Assembly: GCA_964501785.1 (NCBI GenBank)
Contig: CAZCUD010000006.1
Location: forward strand, 173,894 to 237,893
Length of the DNA: 64,000 nt
From: DATBSK01 sp964501785
Lineage (GTDB): Bacteria; Actinomycetota; Acidimicrobiia; IMCC26256; PALSA-555
Direction: 5' to 3'
Both the position numbers and the translations under genes were made by a program. This document shows positions 33,134 to 41,191 of the stretch, one piece after another. The notes beneath the pieces are model-generated. The model saw nothing but the letters and a program-made list of their open reading frames with translations, was not told where the DNA came from and did not search any database. Position 1 is the first letter of the stretch. Each line of letters begins with the position of its first letter.

Positions 33134-34233
33134 CCGACTTCAGCACCACGATGTCGGCTCGCATCACCGAGTTCGACGGCAAGACCCCGCTCCAGGTGCT
33201 CGCCGAGCGCGGCGGCGCGCGCCCGACGACGCTGTCCTCGCTCGAGCGCTTCCCCTACTACCGGGCGTTCCCGTACGCCTGGTACTTCGCCGCCTACTCG
33301 GCCGACCTCGCCGTCGGCGAGGTGCGCACGGTCCACTGGCTCGCCCGCGACCTGGTCGTCTGGCGCGGCGACGACGGCGCGGCGCACGTCATGGACGCGT
33401 ACTGCCCGCACATGGGGGCGCACCTCGGGTACGGAGGTCGCGTCGAGGGCTGCAACCTCGTGTGCCCGTACCACTGGTGGGAGTACGACGGCGACGGCGC
33501 CAACGTCCGCATCCCCTACGCCGACCGACCCAACGGCAGGGCGCGGGTCCGCTCGTACCCCACGATCGACCGCAACGGGCTGATCATGTTCTGGTACCAC
33601 CCCGGCGGCGCGGCACCGATGTGGGAGATCCCCGAGATCCCCGAGCTGTCCGACCCGCGCTGGACCGACGAGTTCCGCGCCGAGTGGGACGTCCGCTGCC
33701 CGTGGCAGGAGATGGCGGAGAACGGGCCCGACTACGTGCACCTCAAGACCGTGCACGGTGCCGCGTCGGTCCCCGAGGTGGAGTCGCTCACCTACGAGGG
33801 GCCGTTCAGCCACCTCCGTTCGAAGGTCAGCTTCGCGACGCCGCGCGGACCGCAGGAGGGACGGATCGACACCGACTCGTGGGGGCCGGGCTTCGCGATC
33901 GCACGGTTCTCGGGCATCACGCCGGCGCTCTTCGTCAACCTCACGACGCCGATCGACTGGGAGCTGACCCGCTCGATCAAGCTCTACCGCGTCGAGCGCC
34001 TCGGCGACTCCGACGAGGATCGGGCGCGGGTGCAGCGCGTCGGCGACGCGCTCGTGCGCGACCTGCGCAAGCAGATGGACGAGGACGTCGTCATCTTCGA
34101 CCACAAGGTCTGGGTCGACCCCCCGGCCCTCGCGCCCGACGACGGCCCGATCATCAAGTTCCGCAAGTGGGCGGAGCAGTTCTACGTCGACGGCGACCCG
34201 ATCGCTGCGGGTCGAGGGGGAGGGCGGGCGTGA
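33130..34233 (+). CDS. Rieske non-heme iron oxygenase alpha subunit (KshA-like)
   Basis: A 367-residue oxygenase. The Rieske centre is YCPHMGAHLGYGG...VCPYHWWEYDGDG (about 92-122) with both CxH and CxxH. The mononuclear iron site is ENGPDYVHLKTVHG (about 197-210) with Asp and two His. Spacing and the IPYADRP...ARVRSYP segment resemble KshA, the steroid 9-alpha-hydroxylase oxygenase. No reductase gene is nearby. It overlaps the MetE-like gene by GTGA and the next methyltransferase likewise. Confidence 0.88.
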   Translation: MTDFSTTMSARITEFDGKTPLQVLAERGGARPTTLSSLERFPYYRAFPYAWYFAAYSADLAVGEVRTVHWLARDLVVWRGDDGAAHVMDAYCPHMGAHLGYGGRVEGCNLVCPYHWWEYDGDGANVRIPYADRPNGRARVRSYPTIDRNGLIMFWYHPGGAAPMWEIPEIPELSDPRWTDEFRAEWDVRCPWQEMAENGPDYVHLKTVHGAASVPEVESLTYEGPFSHLRSKVSFATPRGPQEGRIDTDSWGPGFAIARFSGITPALFVNLTTPIDWELTRSIKLYRVERLGDSDEDRARVQRVGDALVRDLRKQMDEDVVIFDHKVWVDPPALAPDDGPIIKFRKWAEQFYVDGDPIAAGRGGGRA

Positions 34234-35051
34234 GCACCGAGATGGATGACGTCGACCTCTCGGGCGGTGCCGCGAAGTACACGATCGCCGCCGACGACGA
34301 CACCGCGGCGCGCGAGCACGAGCGCCTCCGCGTGCTCGGGCGTTGGCGCGACCCTTCGACGTTCGCCGCGCTCGAGGCGACGGGGGTCGGACCGGGCTGG
34401 CGCTGCCTCGAGGTCGGTGCGGGGGCGGGGACCACGTCGGCGTGGCTGGCCGAGCGCGTCGGCGAGTCGGGATCGGTGCTGTCGACCGACGTCGACCTGC
34501 GCTTCCACGGCCCCGCGGTGGGCAACACCGAGATCCGCGAGCACGACATCACCCGTGACCCGCTGCCGGAAGGCACGTTCGACCTCGTGCACGCACGTGC
34601 GGTGCTCCAGCACGTCGCGGAGCGCGAGCTCGCGCTCGAGCGGATGATCGCGGCGCTCAAGCCCGGCGGGTGGATCGTCGTCGAGGAAGCCGACATGCGC
34701 GCCTTCGAGGCGCAGCCGCTCCCCGAGCCCCTGGCGACGCTCCACCAGGTCATGGCCTTCGGCGCGGCGGCCCAGGAGTACCGCGAGCCCAGCTTCGGCA
34801 CGCGGCTGCTCCGCCTGTTCCAGGAGCACGGGCTCACCGAGGTCACCGCCACCGGGCTGGTCGAGACCATGCGCGCGGGAGAGGACAGCGGCGAGTGGTG
34901 GTTCCTCGCCGTCGAGCACGTCCGCGACCGCATCGTCGATGCCGGCGTCATGCCCGCCGACGACTTCGACGCCGCGCTCGCGATCGCCCGCACGCCCGGC
35001 TTCATGATGCTCGGCCCGATCTCGATCCAGGTCGTCGGGCGCAAGCCGTGA
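34230..35051 (+). CDS. class I SAM-dependent methyltransferase
   Basis: A 273-residue Rossmann methyltransferase: motif I CLEVGAGAGTTSAWLAERVG (about 56-75), an acidic loop STDVDLRF, TFDLVHARAVLQHV (about 110) and LKPGGWIVVEEAD (about 135). The C-terminal half is helical and probably binds the substrate. The substrate is not evident. The GTG start overlaps the Rieske stop and its stop overlaps the TetR start, so all four genes are translationally coupled. Confidence 0.85.
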   Translation: MSTEMDDVDLSGGAAKYTIAADDDTAAREHERLRVLGRWRDPSTFAALEATGVGPGWRCLEVGAGAGTTSAWLAERVGESGSVLSTDVDLRFHGPAVGNTEIREHDITRDPLPEGTFDLVHARAVLQHVAERELALERMIAALKPGGWIVVEEADMRAFEAQPLPEPLATLHQVMAFGAAAQEYREPSFGTRLLRLFQEHGLTEVTATGLVETMRAGEDSGEWWFLAVEHVRDRIVDAGVMPADDFDAALAIARTPGFMMLGPISIQVVGRKP

Positions 35052-35653
35052 GCGCGGCGCGCCCGGCAGCTCCCGTCGTCACCCGCCGGGTGCTCCGCTC
35101 GGACGCCGTCGCGACGCGCCGGCGGATCATCGAGAGCGCGGTCGAGCTCGCGCGCGACCGACCCATGGCCGAGCTGACGATGCGCGACATCGCCCGGACC
35201 GCCGAGGTGTCGGTCGCGACCGCGTACACGTACTTCTCGTCGAAGGAGCACGTGTACGCCGAGGCCTACGTCGACGGGGTCGAGACGCTGACCGAGAGCC
35301 TGCGCGCTCGCCCGCCGACGGGTGCGACGGCGGCCGACCGGGTCGCCGCGGTGCTCCGACGGGCCGTGAAGGGCGCGGCCGCGACCGGCGACGTCGTGCA
35401 GGCGACCGCGATCGCACTCGCGTCGTCCGACCCCGCGGTCGCGCCGCTCCGCCCGGTCGCCGACGCGGCCTTCGCCGAGTGGATGGCGATCGCGCTCGAC
35501 GGTGCGGCGATCGCCGACCACGACGAGGTCGTGAAGCTGCTCCAGCTCACGATGTTCGCGTCGTTCGTCGCGGTCGCCCACGGCCGGCAGACCATCGCCG
35601 AGAGCGGCCGCCTGCTCGACCTCGCGGTCCGCCGCCTCGTCGTCGAGCGCTGA
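35048..35653 (+). CDS. TetR family transcriptional regulator
   Basis: A 201-residue repressor-type protein. The N-terminal HTH is ELTMRDIARTAEVSVATAYTYFSSKEHVYAEA (about 42-73, in parts), the classic TetR signature. The C-terminal ligand domain is helical with an AATGDVVQATAIALASSD segment. The N-terminus resembles KstR-like regulators of lipid genes, though assignment is uncertain. It is the last gene of the operon starting at 32012, which suggests autoregulation through the operator at 31974-31989. Confidence 0.9.
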   Translation: MSAARPAAPVVTRRVLRSDAVATRRRIIESAVELARDRPMAELTMRDIARTAEVSVATAYTYFSSKEHVYAEAYVDGVETLTESLRARPPTGATAADRVAAVLRRAVKGAAATGDVVQATAIALASSDPAVAPLRPVADAAFAEWMAIALDGAAIADHDEVVKLLQLTMFASFVAVAHGRQTIAESGRLLDLAVRRLVVER

Positions 35654-35686
35654 CCGAGCGCCGATCGCGCCTCCCCCTCCGCCGCG

Positions 35687-35727
35687 TCGGAAGACCCAGC
35701 GACATCAGGTGTGGCTGAGCCTTCCAA
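35687..35727. repeat. 41-bp palindromic intergenic repeat, copy A
   Basis: A hairpin of 18-nt arms around a 5-nt loop: TCGGAAG opens it and CTTCCAA closes it. Two other copies of exactly 41 bp occur at 53720 and 63881. Mismatches between arms are mostly of the G-U-compatible kind. Confidence 0.7.
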
Positions 35728-35801
35728 CCGCGCAAGGGGTGCCGGCGCCGCGTCGGGTCGGCTGGCGCCGCGAGGGGCGGGGCTGGTTGACTCCCGGCGC
35801 C

Positions 35802-36971
35802 ATGGATCGCACCCCCGTCATCGTCGGCATCGGGCTGTCCGACTACCCGAAGGCCCCCGAGCTCGACACCGTGCAGCACCACGTGCTCGCCATGCAGCGC
35901 GCGCTGGACGACTGCGGCATCGAGAAGTCGGAGATCGACGGCTACGTCAACGCCAGCTCCGGCGGCATGATGGTCGACGACCCCGTCACGATGGCCGAGT
36001 ACCTGCGCATCGACCACCGCTACATCGACGGGACGATGACCGGGGGGTCGTCGTTCGAGTTCCACGTCCAGCACCTCGCCGCCGCCATCCGAGAGGGCCT
36101 GTGCGACGTCGCCCTCGTCACCTACGGCTCCGACCAGCTGACGCGTATGGGTCGCAAGCTCGGCACGGGCGGGTTCCAGCGCGGCGGGCAGAAGGTGCCG
36201 GGCCCGGTGCAGTACGAGGTGCCGTACGGCGGATCGCTCGTCGGCTCCTACGCGATGCACGCGATGCGCCACATGCACGAGTTCGGCACGACGTCGGAGC
36301 AGCTGGCCGAGATCGCGGTCGGGGTCCGCGAGTTCGCCGGCCTCAACCCGAACGCCATCTACCGCGACCCGATCACCGTCGACGACGTGGTCAACAGCCG
36401 GATGATCGCCGACCCGCTGCACATGCTCGACTGCTGTGCCATCACCGACGGTGGTGGCGCGCTCATCATGACCACCGCCGAGCGGGCGAAGGACCTCAAG
36501 CAGCCCCCCGTCTACGTGCTCGGCGCGGCCGGGGCCCAGACCCACTGGAACATCTCGCAGCAGACCGACTTCACGACGTCGGCGGGTGCGCTCGCGGGCC
36601 CCATCGCCTTCGAGCGCGCCGGGGTGACGCACGACGACGTCGACCTGCTGATGTTCTACGACAGCTTCACGATCACGTGCCTCATCCTCCTGGAGAGCCT
36701 CGGGTTCGTCCCGCGGGGCGAGGGTGGACCGTTCGTCGCGGAGGGGCACCTCAAGCGCGGCGGCAAGTGGCCGCTCAACACCGATGGCGGCGGGCTCTCT
36801 TCGTGCCATCCGGGCATGCGCGGCATCTTCCTGCTGATCGAGTCGGTGCGACAGCTGCGCGGCCAGGGCGGCGAGGCCCAGGTGCCCGACTGCGACATCG
36901 CGCTCGCCGCGGGCTCGGGTGGCTGGCTGAGCTGCATCGGCGTCGTCATCACCGGTCGCGAGCACCCCTAG
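35802..36971 (+). CDS. thiolase-like / SCP-x lipid-transfer protein (Ltp2-like aldolase)
   Basis: A 389-residue thiolase-fold protein. The usual nucleophilic Cys position reads TGGSSFEF, so it is not a thiolase. LLMFYDSFTITCLILLESLGF (about 280-300, in parts), HLKRGGKWPLNTDGGG (about 318-333) and SGGWLSCIGVV match the Ltp group. In mycobacteria Ltp2 with its DUF35 partner ChsH2 carries out retro-aldol cleavage of the steroid 17-side chain, using tyrosines in these regions. A DUF35 gene lies 9 bp downstream, which fits an aldolase complex. Confidence 0.85.
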   Translation: MDRTPVIVGIGLSDYPKAPELDTVQHHVLAMQRALDDCGIEKSEIDGYVNASSGGMMVDDPVTMAEYLRIDHRYIDGTMTGGSSFEFHVQHLAAAIREGLCDVALVTYGSDQLTRMGRKLGTGGFQRGGQKVPGPVQYEVPYGGSLVGSYAMHAMRHMHEFGTTSEQLAEIAVGVREFAGLNPNAIYRDPITVDDVVNSRMIADPLHMLDCCAITDGGGALIMTTAERAKDLKQPPVYVLGAAGAQTHWNISQQTDFTTSAGALAGPIAFERAGVTHDDVDLLMFYDSFTITCLILLESLGFVPRGEGGPFVAEGHLKRGGKWPLNTDGGGLSSCHPGMRGIFLLIESVRQLRGQGGEAQVPDCDIALAAGSGGWLSCIGVVITGREHP

Positions 36972-36980
36972 GAGACGAAG

Positions 36981-37409
36981 GTGAGCGAGCACCAGGTCGT
37001 CGACGCGGGGGAGTGGCAGAAGCCCCTGCCGCGCAGCGACGCGATCAGCGGTCCGTACTGGGAGGCGGCCGCGCAGGGTCGGCTGCTGATCCAGGAGTGC
37101 CCGTCGTGCGGGCACCGGCAGTGGTACCCGCGCGCGATGTGCACGAAGTGCGGTCGCGACGTCGAGTGGCTCGAGTGCTCGGGTCGCGGAGAGGTGCACA
37201 CCTACACGGTTGTGCGCCAGATGGGGATGCGACCGTTCAAGGACGAGCTCCCCTACGTCATCGCGATGGTGCAGCTCGAGGAAGGTCCGCTGATCTTCGG
37301 CAACGTCACCGACGTCGAGCCCGACGACGTGCGGATCGGGCTGCCGGTCGAGGTGTGGTTCACCAAGGTCGATGACGAGATCGGCGTCCCCAGCTGGCGA
37401 CCGGCCTGA
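36981..37409 (+). CDS. DUF35 OB-fold / zinc-ribbon protein (ChsH2-type partner)
   Basis: A 142-residue protein. The rubredoxin-like zinc ribbon is QECPSCGHRQWYPRAMCTKCG (about 38-58, in parts), followed by the OB-fold with GEVHTYTVVRQ and a C-terminal LPVEVWFTKV strand. DUF35 proteins bind and activate thiolase-like partners, as in Ltp2-ChsH2. GTG 36981 has AGGAG upstream, and the gene is tightly linked to the lipid-transfer protein. Confidence 0.87.
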   Translation: MSEHQVVDAGEWQKPLPRSDAISGPYWEAAAQGRLLIQECPSCGHRQWYPRAMCTKCGRDVEWLECSGRGEVHTYTVVRQMGMRPFKDELPYVIAMVQLEEGPLIFGNVTDVEPDDVRIGLPVEVWFTKVDDEIGVPSWRPA

Positions 37410-37413
37410 ACGC

Positions 37414-37457
37414 CCCGCCGGCCGGTGGCCCGAAGGGCCGACGAGCGTCCCGGCGGG
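37414..37457 (+). terminator. nested hairpin, possible terminator
   Basis: CCCGCCGG (37414-37421) pairs with CCGGCGGG (37450-37457), enclosing GGCCC-GAA-GGGCC. It follows the DUF35 stop and has no clear T-run. Confidence 0.4.
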
Positions 37458-37492
37458 ATCGTTCCTGACCCGTTGCGGGCGACCGGTGCGGA

Positions 37493-37498
37493 TAGCGT
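37493..37498 (+). promoter_or_regulatory. candidate -10 (TAGCGT)
   Basis: TAGCGT lies 45 nt before the ATG at 37544, giving a short leader that ends in CTCTCCCTGGGGGCACC. Confidence 0.35.
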
Positions 37499-37543
37499 GG
37501 GCCGACCGTTCGCCACACCTTCCTCTCCCTGGGGGCACCACCC

Positions 37544-37981
37544 ATGCGCAAGGCAGCCGCACTCCTCGTCACGACCGCGATGGTCGCCGGACTGGGCCTC
37601 GTGGCCGCCGCGCCCGCGGGTGCCGGCGACAAGAAGCAGAGCAAGTACTGCAAGGCGCTCTCGAAGTCCAAGCTCGACTCGGGCAGCATCGGCGACTCCA
37701 CCAGCGAGAAGGGCGCCGCGAAGATGGTCAAGCAGCTCGAGAAGCTCGAGAAGGCGGCGAGCGGCAAGACCAAGGCGGCGATCGGCGAGATGATCGACGC
37801 CTACGAGGAGGTGGCCGACGGGGAGGACCCGAAGGACGCCTTCGCCAACTCCGACTTCATCGAGGCCGCGGCGACCTTCGGGATCTCCACGATCAAGTGC
37901 ATCGGCACCGAGCTGCCCGACATCACGCTGCCGGACATCACGCTGCCGGACATCACGCTGCCCGACTTCGACCTCAACTAG
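37544..37981 (+). CDS. secreted small protein with C-terminal LPDIT repeats
   Basis: A 145-residue exported protein. Residues 1-27 are a signal peptide (MRKAAALLV then AAPAGAG). The mature N-terminus is Lys/Ser-rich and helical with two cysteines (about 36 and 119), and the acidic tail repeats LPDIT three times before LPDFD. I do not recognise a family; similar short secreted proteins with a Cys pair are frequent in Acidimicrobiia-like genomes. It stands alone, with its own promoter-like region. Confidence 0.7.
   Translation: MRKAAALLVTTAMVAGLGLVAAAPAGAGDKKQSKYCKALSKSKLDSGSIGDSTSEKGAAKMVKQLEKLEKAASGKTKAAIGEMIDAYEEVADGEDPKDAFANSDFIEAAATFGISTIKCIGTELPDITLPDITLPDITLPDFDLN
37913..37972 (+). repeat. 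four tandem 15-bp codon repeats (LPDIT)
   Basis: CTGCC(C/G)GACATCACG occurs three times, then a diverged fourth unit CTGCCCGACTTCGAC. Units two and three are identical, suggesting slippage. Confidence 0.8.
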
Positions 37982-38014
37982 CCGGAGCCGCGCGCCGGCG
38001 TCGATCGGCGGGGC

Positions 38015-38674
38015 TCAGCTCGGGCGCGTCCCGTCGCGGGGTGCGATGAACACGATGTCGGCCTCGGCGAGCCGCTCGCCGTCGCAGTCGGCGGTGCCCC
38101 ACACGAAGATCTTGCGGCCCTCGACGCGCTCGACGCCGGCCTCGTAGTCGATCCGGCGGCCGAGCGGCGTCGGTCGCAGCATCCGCACCGTGAGGGTGCC
38201 GGTGTACCCGGCGATGCCCGACAGCGTCTGCGCAGAGCCCATCAGGTCGTCGAATGCCGCCGCGACGAAGCCGCCGTGCACGTGGCCCGCGGGCCCCTCG
38301 TAGGCCGGTGAGTACGTCGCCGACCCGATCGCGCGGTCCTCGGTGAGGTCCCACTGCACCGGCGCGGCGAGCGGGTTGGAGCGGCCGCTGATGCCGCTGC
38401 GCTCCAGCAGGGCGCCGTCGTCGCCGCCGGCCGACCCCAGGCCGCCCTTGGCGTGCAGCGATGGCATCCGCTCGAGCGCGTCGTTGACGAGGTCGACCTC
38501 CTCGCGCAGCGCGTCGACCCGAGCGAGGTCGTCGACCTCGTGGGAGTCGAGATGCGCGGTGAGCTCGATGAGCCGCTTCACCGAACGCACCAGCGCGTGC
38601 TTGGTCGCACGCGGCCCGTCCTCGACCGGATCGTGCGGGTCGTACGTCGTGTGGGCATCGGGTGGCAGCGTCAC
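38015..38674 (-). CDS. PaaI-type (hotdog) acyl-CoA thioesterase
   Basis: A 219-residue protein with a helical N-terminus (1-95), then a hotdog domain around GHVHGGFVAAAFDDLMGSAQ (about 133-152) and LTVRMLRPTPLGRRIDYEAG. It shares the layout of the 22963 thioesterase and probably releases acyl groups from CoA to recover free CoA. GTG 38674 is supported by TAGGCT 7 nt upstream. Confidence 0.82.
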   Translation of the reverse strand: MTLPPDAHTTYDPHDPVEDGPRATKHALVRSVKRLIELTAHLDSHEVDDLARVDALREEVDLVNDALERMPSLHAKGGLGSAGGDDGALLERSGISGRSNPLAAPVQWDLTEDRAIGSATYSPAYEGPAGHVHGGFVAAAFDDLMGSAQTLSGIAGYTGTLTVRMLRPTPLGRRIDYEAGVERVEGRKIFVWGTADCDGERLAEADIVFIAPRDGTRPS

Positions 38675-38681
38675 GCCGCCG

Positions 38682-38687
38682 AGCCTA
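38682..38687 (-). promoter_or_regulatory. leaderless -10 (TAGGCT)
   Basis: TAGGCT on the minus strand ends 7 nt before GTG 38674. Confidence 0.45.
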
Positions 38688-38736
38688 CGGCCGAAGACGC
38701 GCGCAACCGATCGGGTGCCTCGAGCGTCTTCTTCGT

Positions 38737-38934
38737 GTGAGACGCGATGGTGTGCGTCGGTTCGGAGACCTGCTGCTCGGGCTGCTCTTCGCGGTGACCC
38801 TCGGGCTCGGGGTCTACGCGACCGCGGGTGGGGTGGACTCCCCGCGGGACGATGCTCCGACGCCGAGCACCTTCCCGATCGAACCCGTCACGCCTGCCTC
38901 GTCGGCGGACCGACCGGCGCCGGTGGCGCACTGA
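38737..38934 (+). CDS. small single-pass membrane protein
   Basis: About 65 residues: a basic N-terminus (RRDGVRRFGD), one strongly hydrophobic helix (LLLGLLFAVTLGLGVYA, about 12-28), then an outward Pro/Ser/Thr-rich tail. GTG 38737 is a guess; a second GTG at 38752 is possible. No homologue is recognised. The helix and topology signals support a real gene, but the size keeps confidence modest. Confidence 0.45.
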   Translation: MRRDGVRRFGDLLLGLLFAVTLGLGVYATAGGVDSPRDDAPTPSTFPIEPVTPASSADRPAPVAH

Positions 38935-38952
38935 GCGGTCGGGGCGGCGCGG

Positions 38953-39288
38953 TCAACCCGTGCGGTAGATCTCGTCGTAGTTGCCCCACTCGATCTCGCC
39001 GCCCTCGGCCAGGTCGCGCAGCCGCTGCGCCCACTCCTTGGTCTCGGGCCGATCGTTGTTCTTCGCGGCCTCGTCGACCGCAGAGACGTCGGGGTCGACG
39101 ACGCCGAACTCGGCCACGATCACGTAGCGGCCGGGGTTCTCCCGGTCGGCCAGCACGTGCGAGCCCATGTAGCCCATCACGTCGGCCTCGGCCTGGAGCT
39201 CGTCCCACTTCGCGGACATCTCGATGAGCGTGTCGGGGTCGTCGCACCGAAACGTCATCGTCTGCGTGAAGTTGACGTTGCGCTTCAC
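38953..39288 (-). CDS. small protein, possibly ABM (ferredoxin-like) fold
   Basis: A 111-residue acidic protein. NVNFTQTMTF, GYMGSHVLAD and GRYVIVAEFGVVD alternate beta strands and helices as in antibiotic-biosynthesis-monooxygenase-like proteins. This is a fold-level guess only. GTG 39288 overlaps the stop of the Coq4-like gene by 4 bp, so it is the last gene of the operon that starts at the Rieske gene (44353) or at an internal promoter. Confidence 0.6.
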   Translation of the reverse strand: MKRNVNFTQTMTFRCDDPDTLIEMSAKWDELQAEADVMGYMGSHVLADRENPGRYVIVAEFGVVDPDVSAVDEAAKNNDRPETKEWAQRLRDLAEGGEIEWGNYDEIYRTG

Positions 39289-40400
39289 GTGCTCGCCCCC
39301 TCCCTCTCCGCAGCGAAGCGTTGCTGGATCTCCGACATGCCCTCCAGGTCGAACGCGCCCGGCGACCCGATCTCGCACGCGGCCGGCGACTTCTCGGGCA
39401 CATGCAGCATCTCACGGACCTCCTCGACCGACCGATGCACGTGGTCGTCGTAGCCGATGTCGAACAGGTCCGTATCGCACTGCATGCTGACGATCTTGCC
39501 CCGCCGGATCGCGTCGGCGATGCGCACGTGCATCCCCGCGCCCTGGGCGTGCCGCTCGCGCGCGTCGCGGTCGAAGAAGCCGGTGCTCTCGATGTACCCG
39601 GTGTCGAAGAGTCCGATCAGCGTCGCGAGCCAGGCGAACCCCTTGGGGTCGGGGTCGGCGCGCCCGATGAACGCGAACACCTCGATCTCGCCCCGCAGGT
39701 TGGTGCCGTAGTCGGCGAGCACGTGCACGTAGTCGTGTTGCGCCAGGTACTTCGGCGCGCCGCCGGGTGCGCCGGGCAGCTCGAAGCCCCGACCGTCGTA
39801 CATCTCGACCACTCGGCGACCCAGCGTCCCCTCGGGCAGCTCGCGGTACGACGCCCAGCGCTCTGCGAGCGCGGGGTCGAGCTCTGGTGGTTGGAACGCG
39901 GCTGCTTGTCGCCGTTGGGCGGCGACGCCGGCGTCGCCGGTGTCGCGCACGTGCTCCTCGAAGCCGCTGCGCTGGAGGTCCATCCAGGCGAGGCCGTACG
40001 CGCCCTGCGCGTAGCGGCGCGCCACGCGCACGAACTTGTCCTCGATCCCCAGCGCCTGGGCGTACTTCGCCACCCGCGCCGCGACCTCCACGGGGATCGG
40101 CCGCAGGATCATCTCGGCGAGCACCATGTGGTGCACGATCCGCTGGCGGTGGCCCTGGTCGCGATGGGCGAGCGCTTCGGCCAGCCCGTCGGGGGAGAGC
40201 GGCTCGAGCGAGTGGTAGTCGACCTCGTATCCCGTCAGGGAGCTCGCGATGGCACCGAGCAGCTGGGCCTGTACCTCGGTGAGCCCGTCGGCAGGGGCGA
40301 CCGCGGTCGCGATGCCGCGTGCGGTGAGCAGGACCTCCTCGCGATCGATGGGGTCGGGCCCGAGGTCGGTGGGCGGTGGGATCGAGCTCACGGCCCCCAT
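39285..40400 (-). CDS. Coq4-like protein with TerB-like N-terminal domain
   Basis: A 371-residue protein. Residues about 20-130 look like a TerB-type helical domain (GLTEVQAQLLGAIASSLTG then VAARVAKYAQALGI). Residues about 215-330 contain YLAQHDYVHVLADYGTNLRG followed by Glu. This is an exact HDxxHx11E zinc motif, the hallmark of Coq4, which acts in ubiquinone biosynthesis. Actinobacteria use menaquinone, so a different substrate is likely. ATG 40400 is chosen; GTG 40391 is an alternative. Confidence 0.65.
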   Translation of the reverse strand: MGAVSSIPPPTDLGPDPIDREEVLLTARGIATAVAPADGLTEVQAQLLGAIASSLTGYEVDYHSLEPLSPDGLAEALAHRDQGHRQRIVHHMVLAEMILRPIPVEVAARVAKYAQALGIEDKFVRVARRYAQGAYGLAWMDLQRSGFEEHVRDTGDAGVAAQRRQAAAFQPPELDPALAERWASYRELPEGTLGRRVVEMYDGRGFELPGAPGGAPKYLAQHDYVHVLADYGTNLRGEIEVFAFIGRADPDPKGFAWLATLIGLFDTGYIESTGFFDRDARERHAQGAGMHVRIADAIRRGKIVSMQCDTDLFDIGYDDHVHRSVEEVREMLHVPEKSPAACEIGSPGAFDLEGMSEIQQRFAAEREGAST

Positions 40401-40462
40401 CTTCGCGAACCCGGCCGTCCGGCACCCGCCGTACCCGGGCGGATCGATCCGGCGTCCGGGCG

Positions 40463-41191
40463 TCAGGTCTCGAACCGGGGCGAGGGCACGTCCTGCACGC
40501 CGAAGCGGGCCGAGATCAGCTGCACCCGGCCGTGATCGTCCCGTTCGAGGAGCTCGGCCGCCGCGTCGGCCACCGCGTCGGCGGGCATGAAGCTCGCGCC
40601 GGTCTGCCGGCCGGCCTCGACCCGAGCGCCCGCGACCATGGGCGTGTCGATCCCCGAGGGGCAGATGGCGTGCAGCCGCACCCCCTGGCGCCACAGCTGC
40701 GGGGCCACGCTGCGCACGAACCCCACCACCGCGTGCTTCGTCGCGGCGTAGATCGGGTCGCCCCCGTACGGGATCAGTCCCGCGAGCGACGCGGTCACCG
40801 CGATCGAGCCGCCGCCTCGCTCGATCATCAGCGGCGCGAGCGCATGGACGCCGAGCACGACGCCGTCGAGGTTGACCCCGACCATGGCGCGGTAGCGGGC
40901 GACGGGCGTGTCGAGGAAGGGCAGCGCGTCGGACGCGGCGAGGATCCCCGCGTTCAGGTGAGCGAGCTCGACGCCCTCGTCGGCGCGCAGCTCGTCGGCG
41001 AGGGCGGCCCACCCGGTGGCGTCGGAGACGTCGAGGTGCACGAACCGCCCCCCGACCTCCTCGGCGACCCGCCGACCGCCCGTGTCGTCGATGTCGACGA
41101 CCACGACCGATGCGCCGTCGCGTGCGAGCCGTCGGGCACTCGCCTCGCCGACGCCGGACGCGCCGCCGGTCACCACCGCGACCCGGCTCAA
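40463..41191 (-). CDS. SDR family oxidoreductase
   Basis: A 242-residue classical SDR: TGGASGVGEASARRLA (cofactor loop, about 8-23), LNAGIL near 82, catalytic Ser in VTASLAG and YAATK (about 150). It overlaps the adjacent SDR by 4 bp and belongs to the ADH/Rieske operon. The substrate is unknown. Confidence 0.88.
   Translation of the reverse strand: MSRVAVVTGGASGVGEASARRLARDGASVVVVDIDDTGGRRVAEEVGGRFVHLDVSDATGWAALADELRADEGVELAHLNAGILAASDALPFLDTPVARYRAMVGVNLDGVVLGVHALAPLMIERGGGSIAVTASLAGLIPYGGDPIYAATKHAVVGFVRSVAPQLWRQGVRLHAICPSGIDTPMVAGARVEAGRQTGASFMPADAVADAAAELLERDDHGRVQLISARFGVQDVPSPRFET

Noticed and set aside
37913..37972. CRISPR-like direct repeats
   Set aside because: The 15-bp units are contiguous codon repeats within a reading frame, with no spacers.
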